From assembly GCA_012518435.1 (NCBI GenBank), contig JAAYSG010000040.1, positions 1-40,283 on the forward strand: a stretch of 40,283 nucleotides of DNA, read 5' to 3'. Below, piece by piece: positions 14,184-21,751 of this stretch; positions within the stretch are counted from its first letter, which is position 1; the number at the start of each line of letters is the position of its first letter. Source of the stretch: Bacillota bacterium (lineage in GTDB: Bacteria; Bacillota; DTU030). Below the pieces are notes generated by a model. It searched no databases and was not told the DNA's origin. It saw only the letters and a list, made by a program, of their open reading frames with translations. Both the position numbers and the translations under genes were made by a program.

Positions 14184-15188
14184 GTGAAAAAACTTGTTAG
14201 CCTATTAGTGCTAGTCAGTTGCCTATCTTTGGCCCTTATGGGTTGTGGAAGCGGAGGAGATGCGGGGGGCAAGGAAATTATCTTTGCCAACGCCGGCTGG
14301 GAAAGTATGATGTTTCACAATGCAGTTGCCGGGCTAATAGCAGAAGAGGTTTTTGGTTATGGCTGGAGGGAAGTAACTGGTACAACAGCTGTAATGTATG
14401 AAGGTCAATTGACTGGGGAAGTAGATGTGCATATGGAATCCTGGACAGATAATATAGAACCATATGCTGAAGATTTGGCAGCCGGTAGATTTAAGGAATT
14501 GGGTGTAAACTTTGATGACAATTTCCAGGGGATATATGTTCCCCGTTATGTAATTGAGGGTGATGCCAAAAGGGGTATTGAGGCCTCAGCCCCGGATTTA
14601 AAGTACATTTGGGATTTAAAGAATTACCCGGAGGTTTTTCCCGATGATGAAAACCCGGGTAAAGGCCGGATGTATGGATCTATACCGGGTTGGGAGATAG
14701 ATGAGATCCTCTACAAAAAATACCTTTTCTTTGGTTTAGATGAAAACTTTATCTATTTTAGGCCCGGTTCTGACCCAGCCCTGCAGACGGCCATTATGTC
14801 TGCCTATGAAAGGGGAGAACCCATTGCCGCCTATTACTGGGAGCCCACCTGGCTCTTGGGGATGTATGACATGGTATTGTTGGAGGATAAGCCCTATGAG
14901 GAGGATCTATACCTAAAGGGGGAGTGTGAGGTACCCCCAATGCGGGTAACCGTAAGTGCCAGCAACAATTTTGCCGACAATGAAGATAATAAGGAGTTTG
15001 TGAAATTCCTCAGCAATTATCAAACTTCAAGTGCATTGACATCTGAAGCCTTGGCCTTTATGCAGGAAACGGGTACAGAAGACTATACTGAGGTTGCCAA
15101 ATGGTTCCTTAGGGAACATGATGAATTACTGGATGCCTGGCTAGAACCGGAAGATGCAGAGACTATGCGGAGTTTTTTAGGTAACTAG
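14184..15188 (+). CDS. opuAC: Glycine betaine/proline betaine-binding lipoprotein
   Basis: 334 residues from GTG 14184 (AAGGAG 11 bases upstream). The N-terminus is a lipoprotein signal with lipobox ALMGC, cysteine near residue 21, so the protein is anchored outside the membrane. The OpuAC/ProX fold is shown by FANAGWESMMFHNAVAGLIA, the repeated YEGQLTGEVDVHMESWTDN (aromatic, cation-pi site) and GEPIAAYYWEPTWLLGMYD near residue 215. The tryptophans and tyrosines at these places bind quaternary ammonium groups in the family. It is followed after 13 bases by the permease. Expression should fall when c-di-AMP is high. Confidence 0.92.
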   Translation: MKKLVSLLVLVSCLSLALMGCGSGGDAGGKEIIFANAGWESMMFHNAVAGLIAEEVFGYGWREVTGTTAVMYEGQLTGEVDVHMESWTDNIEPYAEDLAAGRFKELGVNFDDNFQGIYVPRYVIEGDAKRGIEASAPDLKYIWDLKNYPEVFPDDENPGKGRMYGSIPGWEIDEILYKKYLFFGLDENFIYFRPGSDPALQTAIMSAYERGEPIAAYYWEPTWLLGMYDMVLLEDKPYEEDLYLKGECEVPPMRVTVSASNNFADNEDNKEFVKFLSNYQTSSALTSEALAFMQETGTEDYTEVAKWFLREHDELLDAWLEPEDAETMRSFLGN

Positions 15189-15201
15189 GGAGGCCTATAA
15201 A

Positions 15202-16068
15202 ATGGATTGGATATATAGTTTCCCTTTTCAGCTGCCAATAAATTTAGATGCCATAGATGGTGCTGTGAGGGCCTTTAGCGTTAAGTACAGTGTTATTTTC
15301 TCAGCCATTAGAAGCATATTAAATATTTTCGTGAATATAATTCACGCTGCATTAAATTTTATACCCTGGTTTGTGGTCATATTGCTAGTCTTTTTTGCCG
15401 GCTGGAGGCTGTCGGGTAAGTTAAAGAATGGCCTCTTGTATAGTGGCCTATCCCTGCTCATAGGCGCGGCGGGCCTGTGGGATCTAATGAATGAAACCCT
15501 CTCCATAATTATTGCCTCGGTAATAATTTCCCTCTTGGTGGGGTTTCCCTTGGGGATTTTGGTTTCGGCCAGCGACAGGGCCGATGAAATAATTAGGCCT
15601 ATCTTGGATACAATGCAGACAATGCCGGTCTTTGTCTATCTCATACCTGCCCTTTTATTCTTTGGTTTGGGTAAGCCCCCGGCAGTTATAGCCACTACCA
15701 TTTATGCTATAGTTCCCATAATACGGCTAACCAACCACGGGATAAGGCAGATAGATAGGGAAGTTGTGGAGGCTGCCCTCTCCTTTGGTTCCACAAGTTT
15801 TCAGGCCTTAACTAAGGTTAAAATACCCCAGGCCCTGCCCACCATAATGGCGGGAGTAAACCAAACCCTTATGATGGCCATATCCATGGTTGTTACCACC
15901 TCCATGATTGGAGCCACGGGCCTGGGCATGGAGGTCTTAATTGGGGTGCAGCGCATCCAAATCGGCCGGGGGTTATTATCCGGGACGGCCATAGTAATAA
16001 TTGCCGTTGTCTTGGATAGGTTAACCCAAGGACTAGTGCGCCATAGTGAGGTGGACCAAGATGGATAA
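15202..16068 (+). CDS. opuAB: Glycine betaine ABC transporter permease
   Basis: 288 residues. About six membrane helices follow a 40-residue N-terminal stretch. The core has the OpuAB/ProW landmarks: LSIIIASVIISLLVGFPLGI, LDTMQTMPVFVYLIPALLFF and the EAA-loop sequence DREVVEAALSFGSTSFQALT, ending in PTIMAGVNQTLMMAISMVVT and SMIGATGLGMEV. This forms the membrane channel. Its 3' end overlaps the ATPase gene by 8 bases, implying coupled translation. Confidence 0.93.
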   Translation: MDWIYSFPFQLPINLDAIDGAVRAFSVKYSVIFSAIRSILNIFVNIIHAALNFIPWFVVILLVFFAGWRLSGKLKNGLLYSGLSLLIGAAGLWDLMNETLSIIIASVIISLLVGFPLGILVSASDRADEIIRPILDTMQTMPVFVYLIPALLFFGLGKPPAVIATTIYAIVPIIRLTNHGIRQIDREVVEAALSFGSTSFQALTKVKIPQALPTIMAGVNQTLMMAISMVVTTSMIGATGLGMEVLIGVQRIQIGRGLLSGTAIVIIAVVLDRLTQGLVRHSEVDQDG

Positions 16069-17236
16069 TATTGTGTTGCAGGCCCAAAATGTCTCCAAAC
16101 TTTATGGGTCGGAAAAATCCAAGGCCATAAAACTTAAAAAAGCGGGTGCAGATAAGGATACTGTATACAAGAAGACAGGGGTCATTACAGCCCTTTGGGA
16201 CGTGACCCTTGATGTAAAAGAGGGGGAGGTCTTTGTCATCATCGGCCTGTCCGGTTCTGGCAAGTCCACCTTGGTCAGATGCTTTAATATGCTTAACAAA
16301 CCTACAGCGGGTAAAATATATTATCGCGGTAAGGATATAGGGAAATTTGCCAGGAATGAATTAAATCATTACAGGCGCAATCAGGTATCCATGATATTTC
16401 AGCAATTTGGCCTTATGTCCCACCGCGATGTCCTGGGCAATGTGGAATATGGCTTGGAGGTAAAGGGGGTTCCCCGGGAGGAGCGCCGGGCCAAGGCCCT
16501 GGAGATGCTTTCCATGGTGGGTCTAGAGGGGCACGAAAACGAACCCATATCCGCCCTATCCGGCGGTATGATGCAAAGGGTGGGCATCGCCCGGGCCCTG
16601 GCCAATGACCCCGAGATCCTCCTTATGGATGAACCCTTTTCGGCCCTGGACCCCCTGGTCAGGAAGGATATGCAGTTTGAACTCTTAACCATTCAGAGGA
16701 AACTGGACAAAACCATTGTCTTTATCACCCACGATATTAATGAGGCCTTTAAGCTGGGGGATAGGGTGGCCATCATGAAGGATGGGGAGGTAATTCAAAT
16801 AGCTCCGCCGGAGGAAATGAGCGAGAATCCGGCCGATGATTATGTGAAGCAATTCATCGACAGTGCTGATAAAACCCAAGTTATAACCGTCCGCAATGTA
16901 ATGATTACCCCCAATAGTATCGTCCGCCTCAAAGACAGCCCCAACTATGCCATAAAAACCATGCGGGCCAATGGTGTCTCCAGTGCCTATGTGGTGGGGG
17001 CAAAGATGAAACTGGAAGGAGTAGTTACCATAGATGACGCCTTGGAGGCCAGGAGGGATGGCCTGGGCCTTGCCGATATACTGATCCAGAGGATAAACAC
17101 CACAGCACCGGACACATTGTTGTCGGATATTATGAGTGTTGCAGCCAAAACCCGTTTCCCCATTGCCGTGGTGGATGAAAAAGGCAGTCTCAAGGGGATA
17201 GTGTCCAAGGTGCATGTGCTTTCATCCATGCTGTGA
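16061..17236 (+). CDS. opuAA: Glycine betaine ABC transporter ATP-binding protein with CBS domains
   Basis: 391 residues from ATG 16061, chosen over a GTG at 16046 because GAGGTGG (16049-16055) fits the ATG. Walker A is GLSGSGKST near residue 63, signature LSGGMMQRVGIARALAND near 167, Walker B ILLMDEPFSALDPLVR near 187, switch histidine FITHDINEAF near 222. The last 120 residues form a CBS pair (ITVRNVMITPNSIV; AYVVGAKMKLEGVVTIDDAL; ADILIQRINTTAPD; FPIAVVDEKGSLKGIVSKVH), as in OpuA, where CBS domains sense ionic strength and can bind c-di-AMP. Thus the same signal may act on both RNA and protein, by inference. Confidence 0.93.
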   Translation: MDNIVLQAQNVSKLYGSEKSKAIKLKKAGADKDTVYKKTGVITALWDVTLDVKEGEVFVIIGLSGSGKSTLVRCFNMLNKPTAGKIYYRGKDIGKFARNELNHYRRNQVSMIFQQFGLMSHRDVLGNVEYGLEVKGVPREERRAKALEMLSMVGLEGHENEPISALSGGMMQRVGIARALANDPEILLMDEPFSALDPLVRKDMQFELLTIQRKLDKTIVFITHDINEAFKLGDRVAIMKDGEVIQIAPPEEMSENPADDYVKQFIDSADKTQVITVRNVMITPNSIVRLKDSPNYAIKTMRANGVSSAYVVGAKMKLEGVVTIDDALEARRDGLGLADILIQRINTTAPDTLLSDIMSVAAKTRFPIAVVDEKGSLKGIVSKVHVLSSML

Positions 17237-17255
17237 TAGCATGGGATATACAAAC

Positions 17256-17316
17256 GGGGATGGGTTTTTGTTCCAACGGTTAAAAGAACATAAACCCATC
17301 CCCTGTTTTGTTTTTT
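17256..17316 (+). terminator. Terminator of the betaine operon
   Basis: GGGGATGGGTTT (17256-17267) pairs with AAACCCATCCCC (17292-17303); an inner TGTTC/GAACA lengthens the stem; TGTTTTGTTTTTT follows. It lies 20 bases after the ATPase stop. Confidence 0.92.
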
Positions 17317-17346
17317 AGGCCAGGCCCCGGTGGGGCCTATTTAATT

Positions 17347-17697
17347 TTAGGCCTTGCGGATGTAGTGGGGCAGGTCCGTGGGAAGTTCCAGGGCAAGTTC
17401 TACTAGACCGCCATATTCCCCCGAGTTTTTATACCAGGGTGCTTGATACAAAAGTTTTTTTACCCCACCCTTTTCCACCGTATAGCAATTTCTCCCCTGT
17501 TCCTTCAACATTGCTGCCATTTTGGCCCGGGCGGGTTCAGGGTGGCAGTCCAGGGCATTTTTACCCAATAGGTCGGCGCCACCATCGGCGGCATAGACGG
17601 ATTTTGCCTTTTCATTCATGTAAACTATTTTTCCCCCGGTATCACATACCGTAATTGCGGCACTAAAATTATGCAGGTAATTGTTATCCATGTGCAT
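17347..17697 (-). CDS. Single-domain PAS protein with CHPE motif
   Basis: 116 residues, a lone PAS fold: FSAAITVCDTGGKIVYMNEK (first strands), LLGKNALDCHPEPARAKMAA (helical region), then YTVEKGGVKKLLYQAPWYKN and YGGLVELALELP (last strands). The CHPE signature after the LLGKN turn resembles the NCHPP segment in PAS domains of DUF438/hemerythrin-type proteins. There is no output domain, so it must act by binding a partner or ligand; a cofactor such as haem or a cysteine redox signal is possible but unproven. GAAAGGAG precedes ATG 17697. A second ATG lies two codons later. Neighbours give no hint. Confidence 0.75.
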   Translation of the reverse strand: MHMDNNYLHNFSAAITVCDTGGKIVYMNEKAKSVYAADGGADLLGKNALDCHPEPARAKMAAMLKEQGRNCYTVEKGGVKKLLYQAPWYKNSGEYGGLVELALELPTDLPHYIRKA

Positions 17698-17733
17698 TTC
17701 TCTACTCCTTTCAAGTAAGATAGTCTTACCCTT

Positions 17734-18672
17734 CTAGGGTCCCTTCCCTTTCGCCTCTACTTTTTCCGGCTGGTGGCGGGCATAATTGGCACCTATTACC
17801 CCCAGGATAATCAGGAAGGAACCGGCGACATGGTAAAAAAACAATGGTTCCTTTAGAAAGTATACCCCGGCAAAGATGGTGAAGACTGTGCGTAGGTTGC
17901 CAAAGACACTGACCTTGGCCGCCTCCATGTTTGCCAGAAGGTAATTATTCAAAAGTGAGGTGACCAAGGAAGACAAAACACCCAGGTAGAAAACGGCAAG
18001 AAGGAACTCTAAATTACTAAAGAGGGCCAATAAGTGCTGTAGGCTGCCAGCCATGGCATGTCCCGATAGGGAGAGGGTGTTGAAAAAGAAAAAGCCCAGG
18101 AGGGTCATCATGAAACTGATTTCCGTTGCGGTAAATTCCCTTATTGTTATCCGGGTAAGAATATGATAGCCGGCGGAGACAAAGGCTGAGAGCAGCAAAA
18201 GAAAAATACCCAATGTTTCTGTGGGGTCGAGCCCGGCCCCCTTCATGATAAAGATGTACAGGACACCTGCGACGGACAGGATAATTGAGACTTGTTGGAG
18301 AAATGTCGTTTTTTCCTTGAGAAAAATAGCAGCCAGGATCATGGTGAAGATGGGGGTGATGGCCAGCAAAATCCCCCCTTCGGAAGAGGTGGCATGGAGA
18401 AGACCAAAGGTTTGGAGGGCAAAGAAGGTTATGGGGTAAACCAAAGCCAAGGCAACGACCTGCCGCAGGTTTTTCCCCCGGAACTTTAGTTGCACACGCC
18501 GGAAAAGAACCGGGATAAAAAGGGCAAGCAGGGATGTTGTGAAGCGAAAGGCCAATACATCCACGGGGTTGGCATGTTTTAGGGCTGTTTTGGTGAAAAG
18601 GAAGGACAGGCCCGTTATCAGGTTATGGAGCAAGGCGGCCAGATAAAGGAGCATTATTTGGGGGTTTTGCAT
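17734..18672 (-). CDS. EamA/DMT family transporter
   Basis: 312 residues with ten membrane segments in two EamA repeats. Landmarks are ITGLSFLFTKTALKHANPVD and LAFRFTTSLLALFIPVLFRR in repeat one and SLVTSLLNNYLLANMEAAKV then FAGVYFLKEPLFFYHVAGSF in repeat two. The start is ATG 18672, 8 bases after GAGG (18682-18685); a GTG at 18681 overlaps that site. Members export amino acids, nucleotides or other metabolites; substrate unknown. The gene stands alone after a 440-base untranslated region. Confidence 0.88.
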   Translation of the reverse strand: MQNPQIMLLYLAALLHNLITGLSFLFTKTALKHANPVDVLAFRFTTSLLALFIPVLFRRVQLKFRGKNLRQVVALALVYPITFFALQTFGLLHATSSEGGILLAITPIFTMILAAIFLKEKTTFLQQVSIILSVAGVLYIFIMKGAGLDPTETLGIFLLLLSAFVSAGYHILTRITIREFTATEISFMMTLLGFFFFNTLSLSGHAMAGSLQHLLALFSNLEFLLAVFYLGVLSSLVTSLLNNYLLANMEAAKVSVFGNLRTVFTIFAGVYFLKEPLFFYHVAGSFLIILGVIGANYARHQPEKVEAKGKGP

Positions 18673-18689
18673 TCCCAGCACCTCAAAGA

Positions 18690-19120
18690 TAGTTATCCCT
18701 TACCAACCTTGGTGAAGGCGGTCAACTCCCACCAGCTTCATTTCTTGGGGTGGATACATGCCCCCCCGGGAAGGGCAACCTATAATTGTTTTCTTTCCAT
18801 GCTGGAGACGATAGCACACAGGTAGGTTGCATGACCGGAAGGCTGGTTTGTAACATAATTACCCTGGATATAGTTAATGGCAATCATAACCTGGCTTAGT
18901 TGTGGGGGGACGCAGGGAGCGGCCATCCCTTTGCTGTTCCCGTTTTCCCTTTAACAGTGGGTTTTTAGTGTTAATACCCAACTGTCCATAAGGGTGAATT
19001 CAACACAGGATGTCATTTCCCTCCATTGGGGCCAATACAGTTTTAACCTAGAGGGCATGCCACTCCGGGGTGTAAATCATGGGAGAAATTGGTTCGGCGG
19101 CTGTGGGGGTTTTAATGCCC
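18690..19120. other. 430-base region without genes, several inverted repeats
   Basis: No coding sequence recognised. GCAACCTA (18775-18782) and TAGGTTGC (18823-18830) could pair in the leader of the EamA transcript. CAGTGGG and CCCAACTG pair around 18955-18983. AGGGCAT (near 19051) and ATGCCCT (near 19113) close a 70-base fold directly after the exonuclease gene. None ends in a clean T-run, and none matches a riboswitch that I know. Confidence 0.4.
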
Positions 19121-19948
19121 TTATATATTAATTTCTAGTAAAATTGGCGTGTGGTCTTGCCTGGGACCGGAATCAATTATTTCCGATTTTATCACCCTAT
19201 CCGCAATACGATCACTGACCAGCCAGTAGTCAATCCTCCAGCCAGAGTTATTAATTTTACTTGTTTTGGCCCGTTGGGCCCACCAGGTATAAAGGCCTTC
19301 AATATCACCATGGAGGTGGCGGAAGGTATCTGTAAATCCCCTTGCCAAAAGATTTGTAAAGCCCTGCCTCTCCTCATCGGTAAAGCCGGGCGAACGGCGA
19401 TTGTTGTTGGGATGGGCCAAATCAATTTCCCTATGGGCCACATTAAAATCGCCCGCTGCGATTACACCCTTCTCCTCATCCAAGCGGGCCAGATAGTCTG
19501 CATATTTTACATCCCAAATCTGGCGCTCCCTTAGACGCCTTAGCCCTTCCCCCGCATTGGGTGTATAAACCTGTGTCAGGTAGAAGTCGGCAAACTCCAG
19601 GGTGATGATGCGGCCCTCAGCGTCCAATGTAGCCGGCGCACCAATTTTTGGGAAGGTAACAGAAGGGTTTAAATTGCCCTTGTACAAAAACATGGTGCCG
19701 GCATAACCCTTGCGGGCTGGTTCCACCGAACTATTCCACACGACTTCATAATCTGGGAACATGTCTCCCAAAACCTGCAAGTGTTTTTTGCTGGGGCCCC
19801 CACTGGGCAGCTTGGTTTCCTGCAGAGCAATAACCTCTGCCTTATGTTCAATTAGGGTATTTAGAACCCTTCGGGTTAATAGGGCACGTGCAGAAGTACC
19901 CGTTAGGGCGGCATTTAAGGAATCGATATTCCAGGAAATAAACTTCAA
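19121..19948 (-). CDS. xth: Exodeoxyribonuclease III (AP endonuclease family)
   Basis: 275 residues from a TTG start at 19948. AAAGGAGG (19956-19963 minus) lies exactly 7 bases upstream, and the protein then starts MKFISWNIDSLNA, the canonical ExoIII N-terminus. Catalytic landmarks are all visible: the metal glutamate in VIALQETKLP, the tyrosine in YLTQVYTPNAGEGLRRLRER, the DFN motif in GVIAAGDFNVAHREIDL, the WWAQRAKTSKINNSGWRIDY segment and the final DHTPILLEI with the catalytic aspartate-histidine. It repairs abasic sites and trims 3' ends of DNA in the cytoplasm. Confidence 0.93.
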   Translation of the reverse strand: MKFISWNIDSLNAALTGTSARALLTRRVLNTLIEHKAEVIALQETKLPSGGPSKKHLQVLGDMFPDYEVVWNSSVEPARKGYAGTMFLYKGNLNPSVTFPKIGAPATLDAEGRIITLEFADFYLTQVYTPNAGEGLRRLRERQIWDVKYADYLARLDEEKGVIAAGDFNVAHREIDLAHPNNNRRSPGFTDEERQGFTNLLARGFTDTFRHLHGDIEGLYTWWAQRAKTSKINNSGWRIDYWLVSDRIADRVIKSEIIDSGPRQDHTPILLEINI

Positions 19949-20239
19949 TGCTTTTCCTCCTTTTATGGGCTTGTGCAGCAAGACATTTATTTAGACCGGG
20001 ATTAGTAAAGGCTTCGCCCCCAAAATGAGTTCTCCTGCCAGTTGGTCCCAAGGGGAGGAACCCCGTGCACCGGTGCCGGGTATCCCACACTCAAAGGGAT
20101 GCCGTGGGTGTAGCCATCCCCCCTTTGTCATTCTCCTTGGCGGCCCTGCCCGGGGAAACCTACTTAATGGCTATCTTATAAATTTCCGGCGGATCCGCAT
20201 GTATGGGTTAAATTACCCCGGCGGCGGAGCCCATTTACA
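19949..20239. other. Region between exonuclease III and tRNA-Sec terminator
   Basis: No supported gene. A minus-strand run of 46 codons starts at an ATG near 20130, but AAGGAG lies only one base before it, and its product matches nothing I know. GC-rich imperfect hairpins around 20040-20130 (GGGTATCCCAC with GTGGG) are present. Confidence 0.3.
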
Positions 20240-20286
20240 AAAATGCCGCATCACCCCACAGCTTTATTAGGTGGGAGATGCGGCAA
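20240..20286 (-). terminator. Terminator of the tRNA-Sec gene
   Basis: TGCCGCATC (20244-20252) pairs with GATGCGGCA (20277-20285), and CCCAC (20255-20259) with GTGGG (20271-20275). On the minus strand TTTTTG follows. It lies 32 bases past the 3' end of tRNA-Sec. Confidence 0.88.
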
Positions 20287-20317
20287 ATATGGTGCAGTCT
20301 ACAAGGGTTATAAAATT

Positions 20318-20412
20318 TGGCGGGAGTGTGTGGGAATCGAACCCACCGCAGAAGGGCCACTCCTGCCACCGGATTTGAAGTCCGGGCGGGACACCAGACC
20401 CGATCCACCCCC
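20318..20412 (-). tRNA. selC: tRNA-Sec (anticodon TCA)
   Basis: A 95-base tRNA with all marks of selenocysteine tRNA. The anticodon stem CCGGA/TCCGG encloses loop CTTCAAA, so the anticodon is TCA (plus strand TGA at 20376-20378) and reads UGA. The variable arm is long (around GGCAGGAGTGGCCCTTCTGC), the T arm GTGGG-TTCGATT-CCCAC is intact, and the acceptor stem is 8 bp (GGGGGTGG with ACACTCCC, one wobble and one end mismatch). Discriminator G and an encoded CCA follow. It is charged with serine and converted to Sec by SelA or equivalent enzymes, none of which lie in this window. It supports use of UGA as Sec, as in the gene at 25970. Confidence 0.96.
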
Positions 20413-20456
20413 ACAGGTTAGGGAAATAGCCATTTCAGAAGGCCTGCCAGAATTTA

Positions 20457-20485
20457 ATTATAATGTTTTTTGGGGGGAAAAGCAA
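20457..20485 (-). promoter_or_regulatory. Promoter of tRNA-Sec
   Basis: Minus strand: TTGCTT (20485-20480), 17-base spacer, perfect TATAAT (20462-20457), about 45 bases before the mature tRNA. The -35 box lies in a hairpin, AGCAAGG (20481-20487) with CCTTGCT (20497-20503), flanked by G and C runs, which could end transcripts arriving from upstream. Confidence 0.6.
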
Positions 20486-20503
20486 GGAAGTTGCCCCCTT
20501 GCT

Positions 20504-20821
20504 ACCCCCAACCCACATTATCATTATCCTCTGGCCATGGTTACCCGGCAAAATTTCCGCGGCTGGGGGTGCAACTGCTCCCCTTGGGCCAGGGTGGTGC
20601 CTAGAAACGGACCGCCCCGGGAAGGGATAAGCTGCACAGGGGCAGAAGATTAAAAAGAACGGTCTCATACTTGGAATAAGCGGGGAAGAATACCATCCAA
20701 TGCCCCGGGAAATAAATAGGCACCTTTCCCCGGGGTAAAACATATAAGTGTAAGGTGGCAGGGGGGCGATGGCTTGCGTTACAAAAATCCCCATTACCAA
20801 AGGGTTAGGGGCTCCAGTACC
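20504..20821. other. Gene-free stretch upstream of the zinc-ribbon gene
   Basis: No coding sequence seen. CCCCGGGAAA (around 20702) and TTTCCCCGGGG (around 20727) form an imperfect hairpin with one bulge. No promoter recognised with confidence. Confidence 0.3.
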
Positions 20822-21064
20822 ATGCTTGTCAGTTGTGGCCACTGCAGGAACAACATTGTCCTTTACCAAAAGGTGGGCAAGGGGGCTTTACTGCGAATGT
20901 ATGTGGAGAGGATTGTGAAAGGCTCGGTGGATCTATCCCAGAAACCGGGGCTACTTATTTGTCCCCACTGCAAGGAACAGTTGGCAATGAGGGTAACCTT
21001 GAGAAGGAAAAATAAGGAGGCCTACATAGTCAAGAGGGGGGCCCTCCATAGCAGGTTCTTGTAG
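20822..21064 (+). CDS. Small zinc-ribbon protein
   Basis: 80 residues from ATG 20822, beginning MLVSCGHCRNNIVLYQKVGK. Two CXXC pairs, CGHC near residue 5 and CPHC near residue 47, are spaced as in a treble-clef or zinc ribbon that holds one metal ion. Between them lies GALLRMYVERIVKGSVDLSQ, and the C-terminus is basic (RVTLRRKNKEAYIVKRGA), suggesting nucleic acid binding. I recall similar short proteins with the same GxLLRMYxxRI pattern in Clostridia, all uncharacterised. An in-frame ATG at 20774 is possible, but the protein before CGHC would then be unusual. Confidence 0.65.
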   Translation: MLVSCGHCRNNIVLYQKVGKGALLRMYVERIVKGSVDLSQKPGLLICPHCKEQLAMRVTLRRKNKEAYIVKRGALHSRFL

Positions 21065-21528
21065 CCGGCATATTCCCCCCCCGCAGGGACCGGGGGGAAA
21101 AACCATATTACCCCTTTTTCCCTGGCACTTATTAACAGTGTCTACTAAATTTACAAAAAAATAAGGCCACTGACAGGTGGGGTATGGTGGTAAACCCGGG
21201 TTAGCACTAATAAATGAAGTGGCATAAAGGAGCGGAGGACAACTTCAATGCCCCCGAAAGGCGCCGGGGGCCAAGGTTGGCCTCCTTGGCTAATTTCTCA
21301 ACCAAGTCCTTTAGATGTCCAGGAGTTTGCTTGGGCAAAGAAATAATTCTTTACTTTGCGGTCTGGGGGTTCCCAGAGGGCCTAAAAAGAAGCTGGATTC
21401 CTTGGCCACTTTAGGCCCGGGGATGGTGAAGTGAAGCTAAAGGCAAAGATATACCCCCCGGGCCCAGAAACAGACGACAGATATTAGGGGGCAAGGGCTG
21501 GTTGGCATCCAGCCCTTTTATCTTGCCC
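21065..21528. other. Gene-free stretch with hairpins, ending in a terminator-like structure
   Basis: No supported gene. CCAAGG/CCTTGG around 21272-21290 forms a 6-bp hairpin. AAGGGCTGG (21493-21501) pairs with CCAGCCCTT (21509-21517) followed by TTATCTT, a moderate plus-strand terminator. An outer GGGCAAG/CTTGCCC lets the same segment fold on the minus strand after DUF3006. A 66-codon open run at 21214 looks fortuitous. Confidence 0.4.
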
Positions 21529-21744
21529 TTAGTTGTTTTTCTCCTTTAGCCTCTGCAATAAATTGGCTATTTTATCCCGCTGTTCTTCGCCACTCTTTTC
21601 ATCCAGTTCCATGCTTACCCGGAGGATGGAACCTTCCCTTGTGCCCGGGGGGAGGAGTTCTTGGGGCAGGTTTACCTTTATTTCCCCTTTCCCCCACAGG
21701 AGTACGGCATAGTCGCCCACAAACCTATCCACAACAACCCTCAT
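21529..21744 (-). CDS. DUF3006 family protein
   Basis: 71 residues starting MRVVVDRFVGDYAVLLWGKG, then INLPQELLPPGTREGSILRV-like strands (here VNLPQELLPPGTREGSILRV), and a charged helical tail. This DRFxGxxAVL pattern with LPxGxxEGxxL is the DUF3006 family, a small beta-barrel protein almost always found next to ComEC-like metallo-beta-lactamase proteins. It begins 8 bases after the stop of such a gene here, so the two are an operon. Biochemical function unknown. Confidence 0.8.
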   Translation of the reverse strand: MRVVVDRFVGDYAVLLWGKGEIKVNLPQELLPPGTREGSILRVSMELDEKSGEEQRDKIANLLQRLKEKNN

Positions 21745-21751
21745 GTTTTAC

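Noticed and set aside
20000-20130. 46-codon minus-strand frame with AAGGAG upstream
   Set aside because: The ribosome site is only one base from the ATG, and the peptide has no recognisable feature.
21214-21414. 66-codon open frame after the zinc-ribbon gene
   Set aside because: Residue composition is not protein-like, it overlaps hairpins, and I recognise no conserved pattern; left as intergenic.
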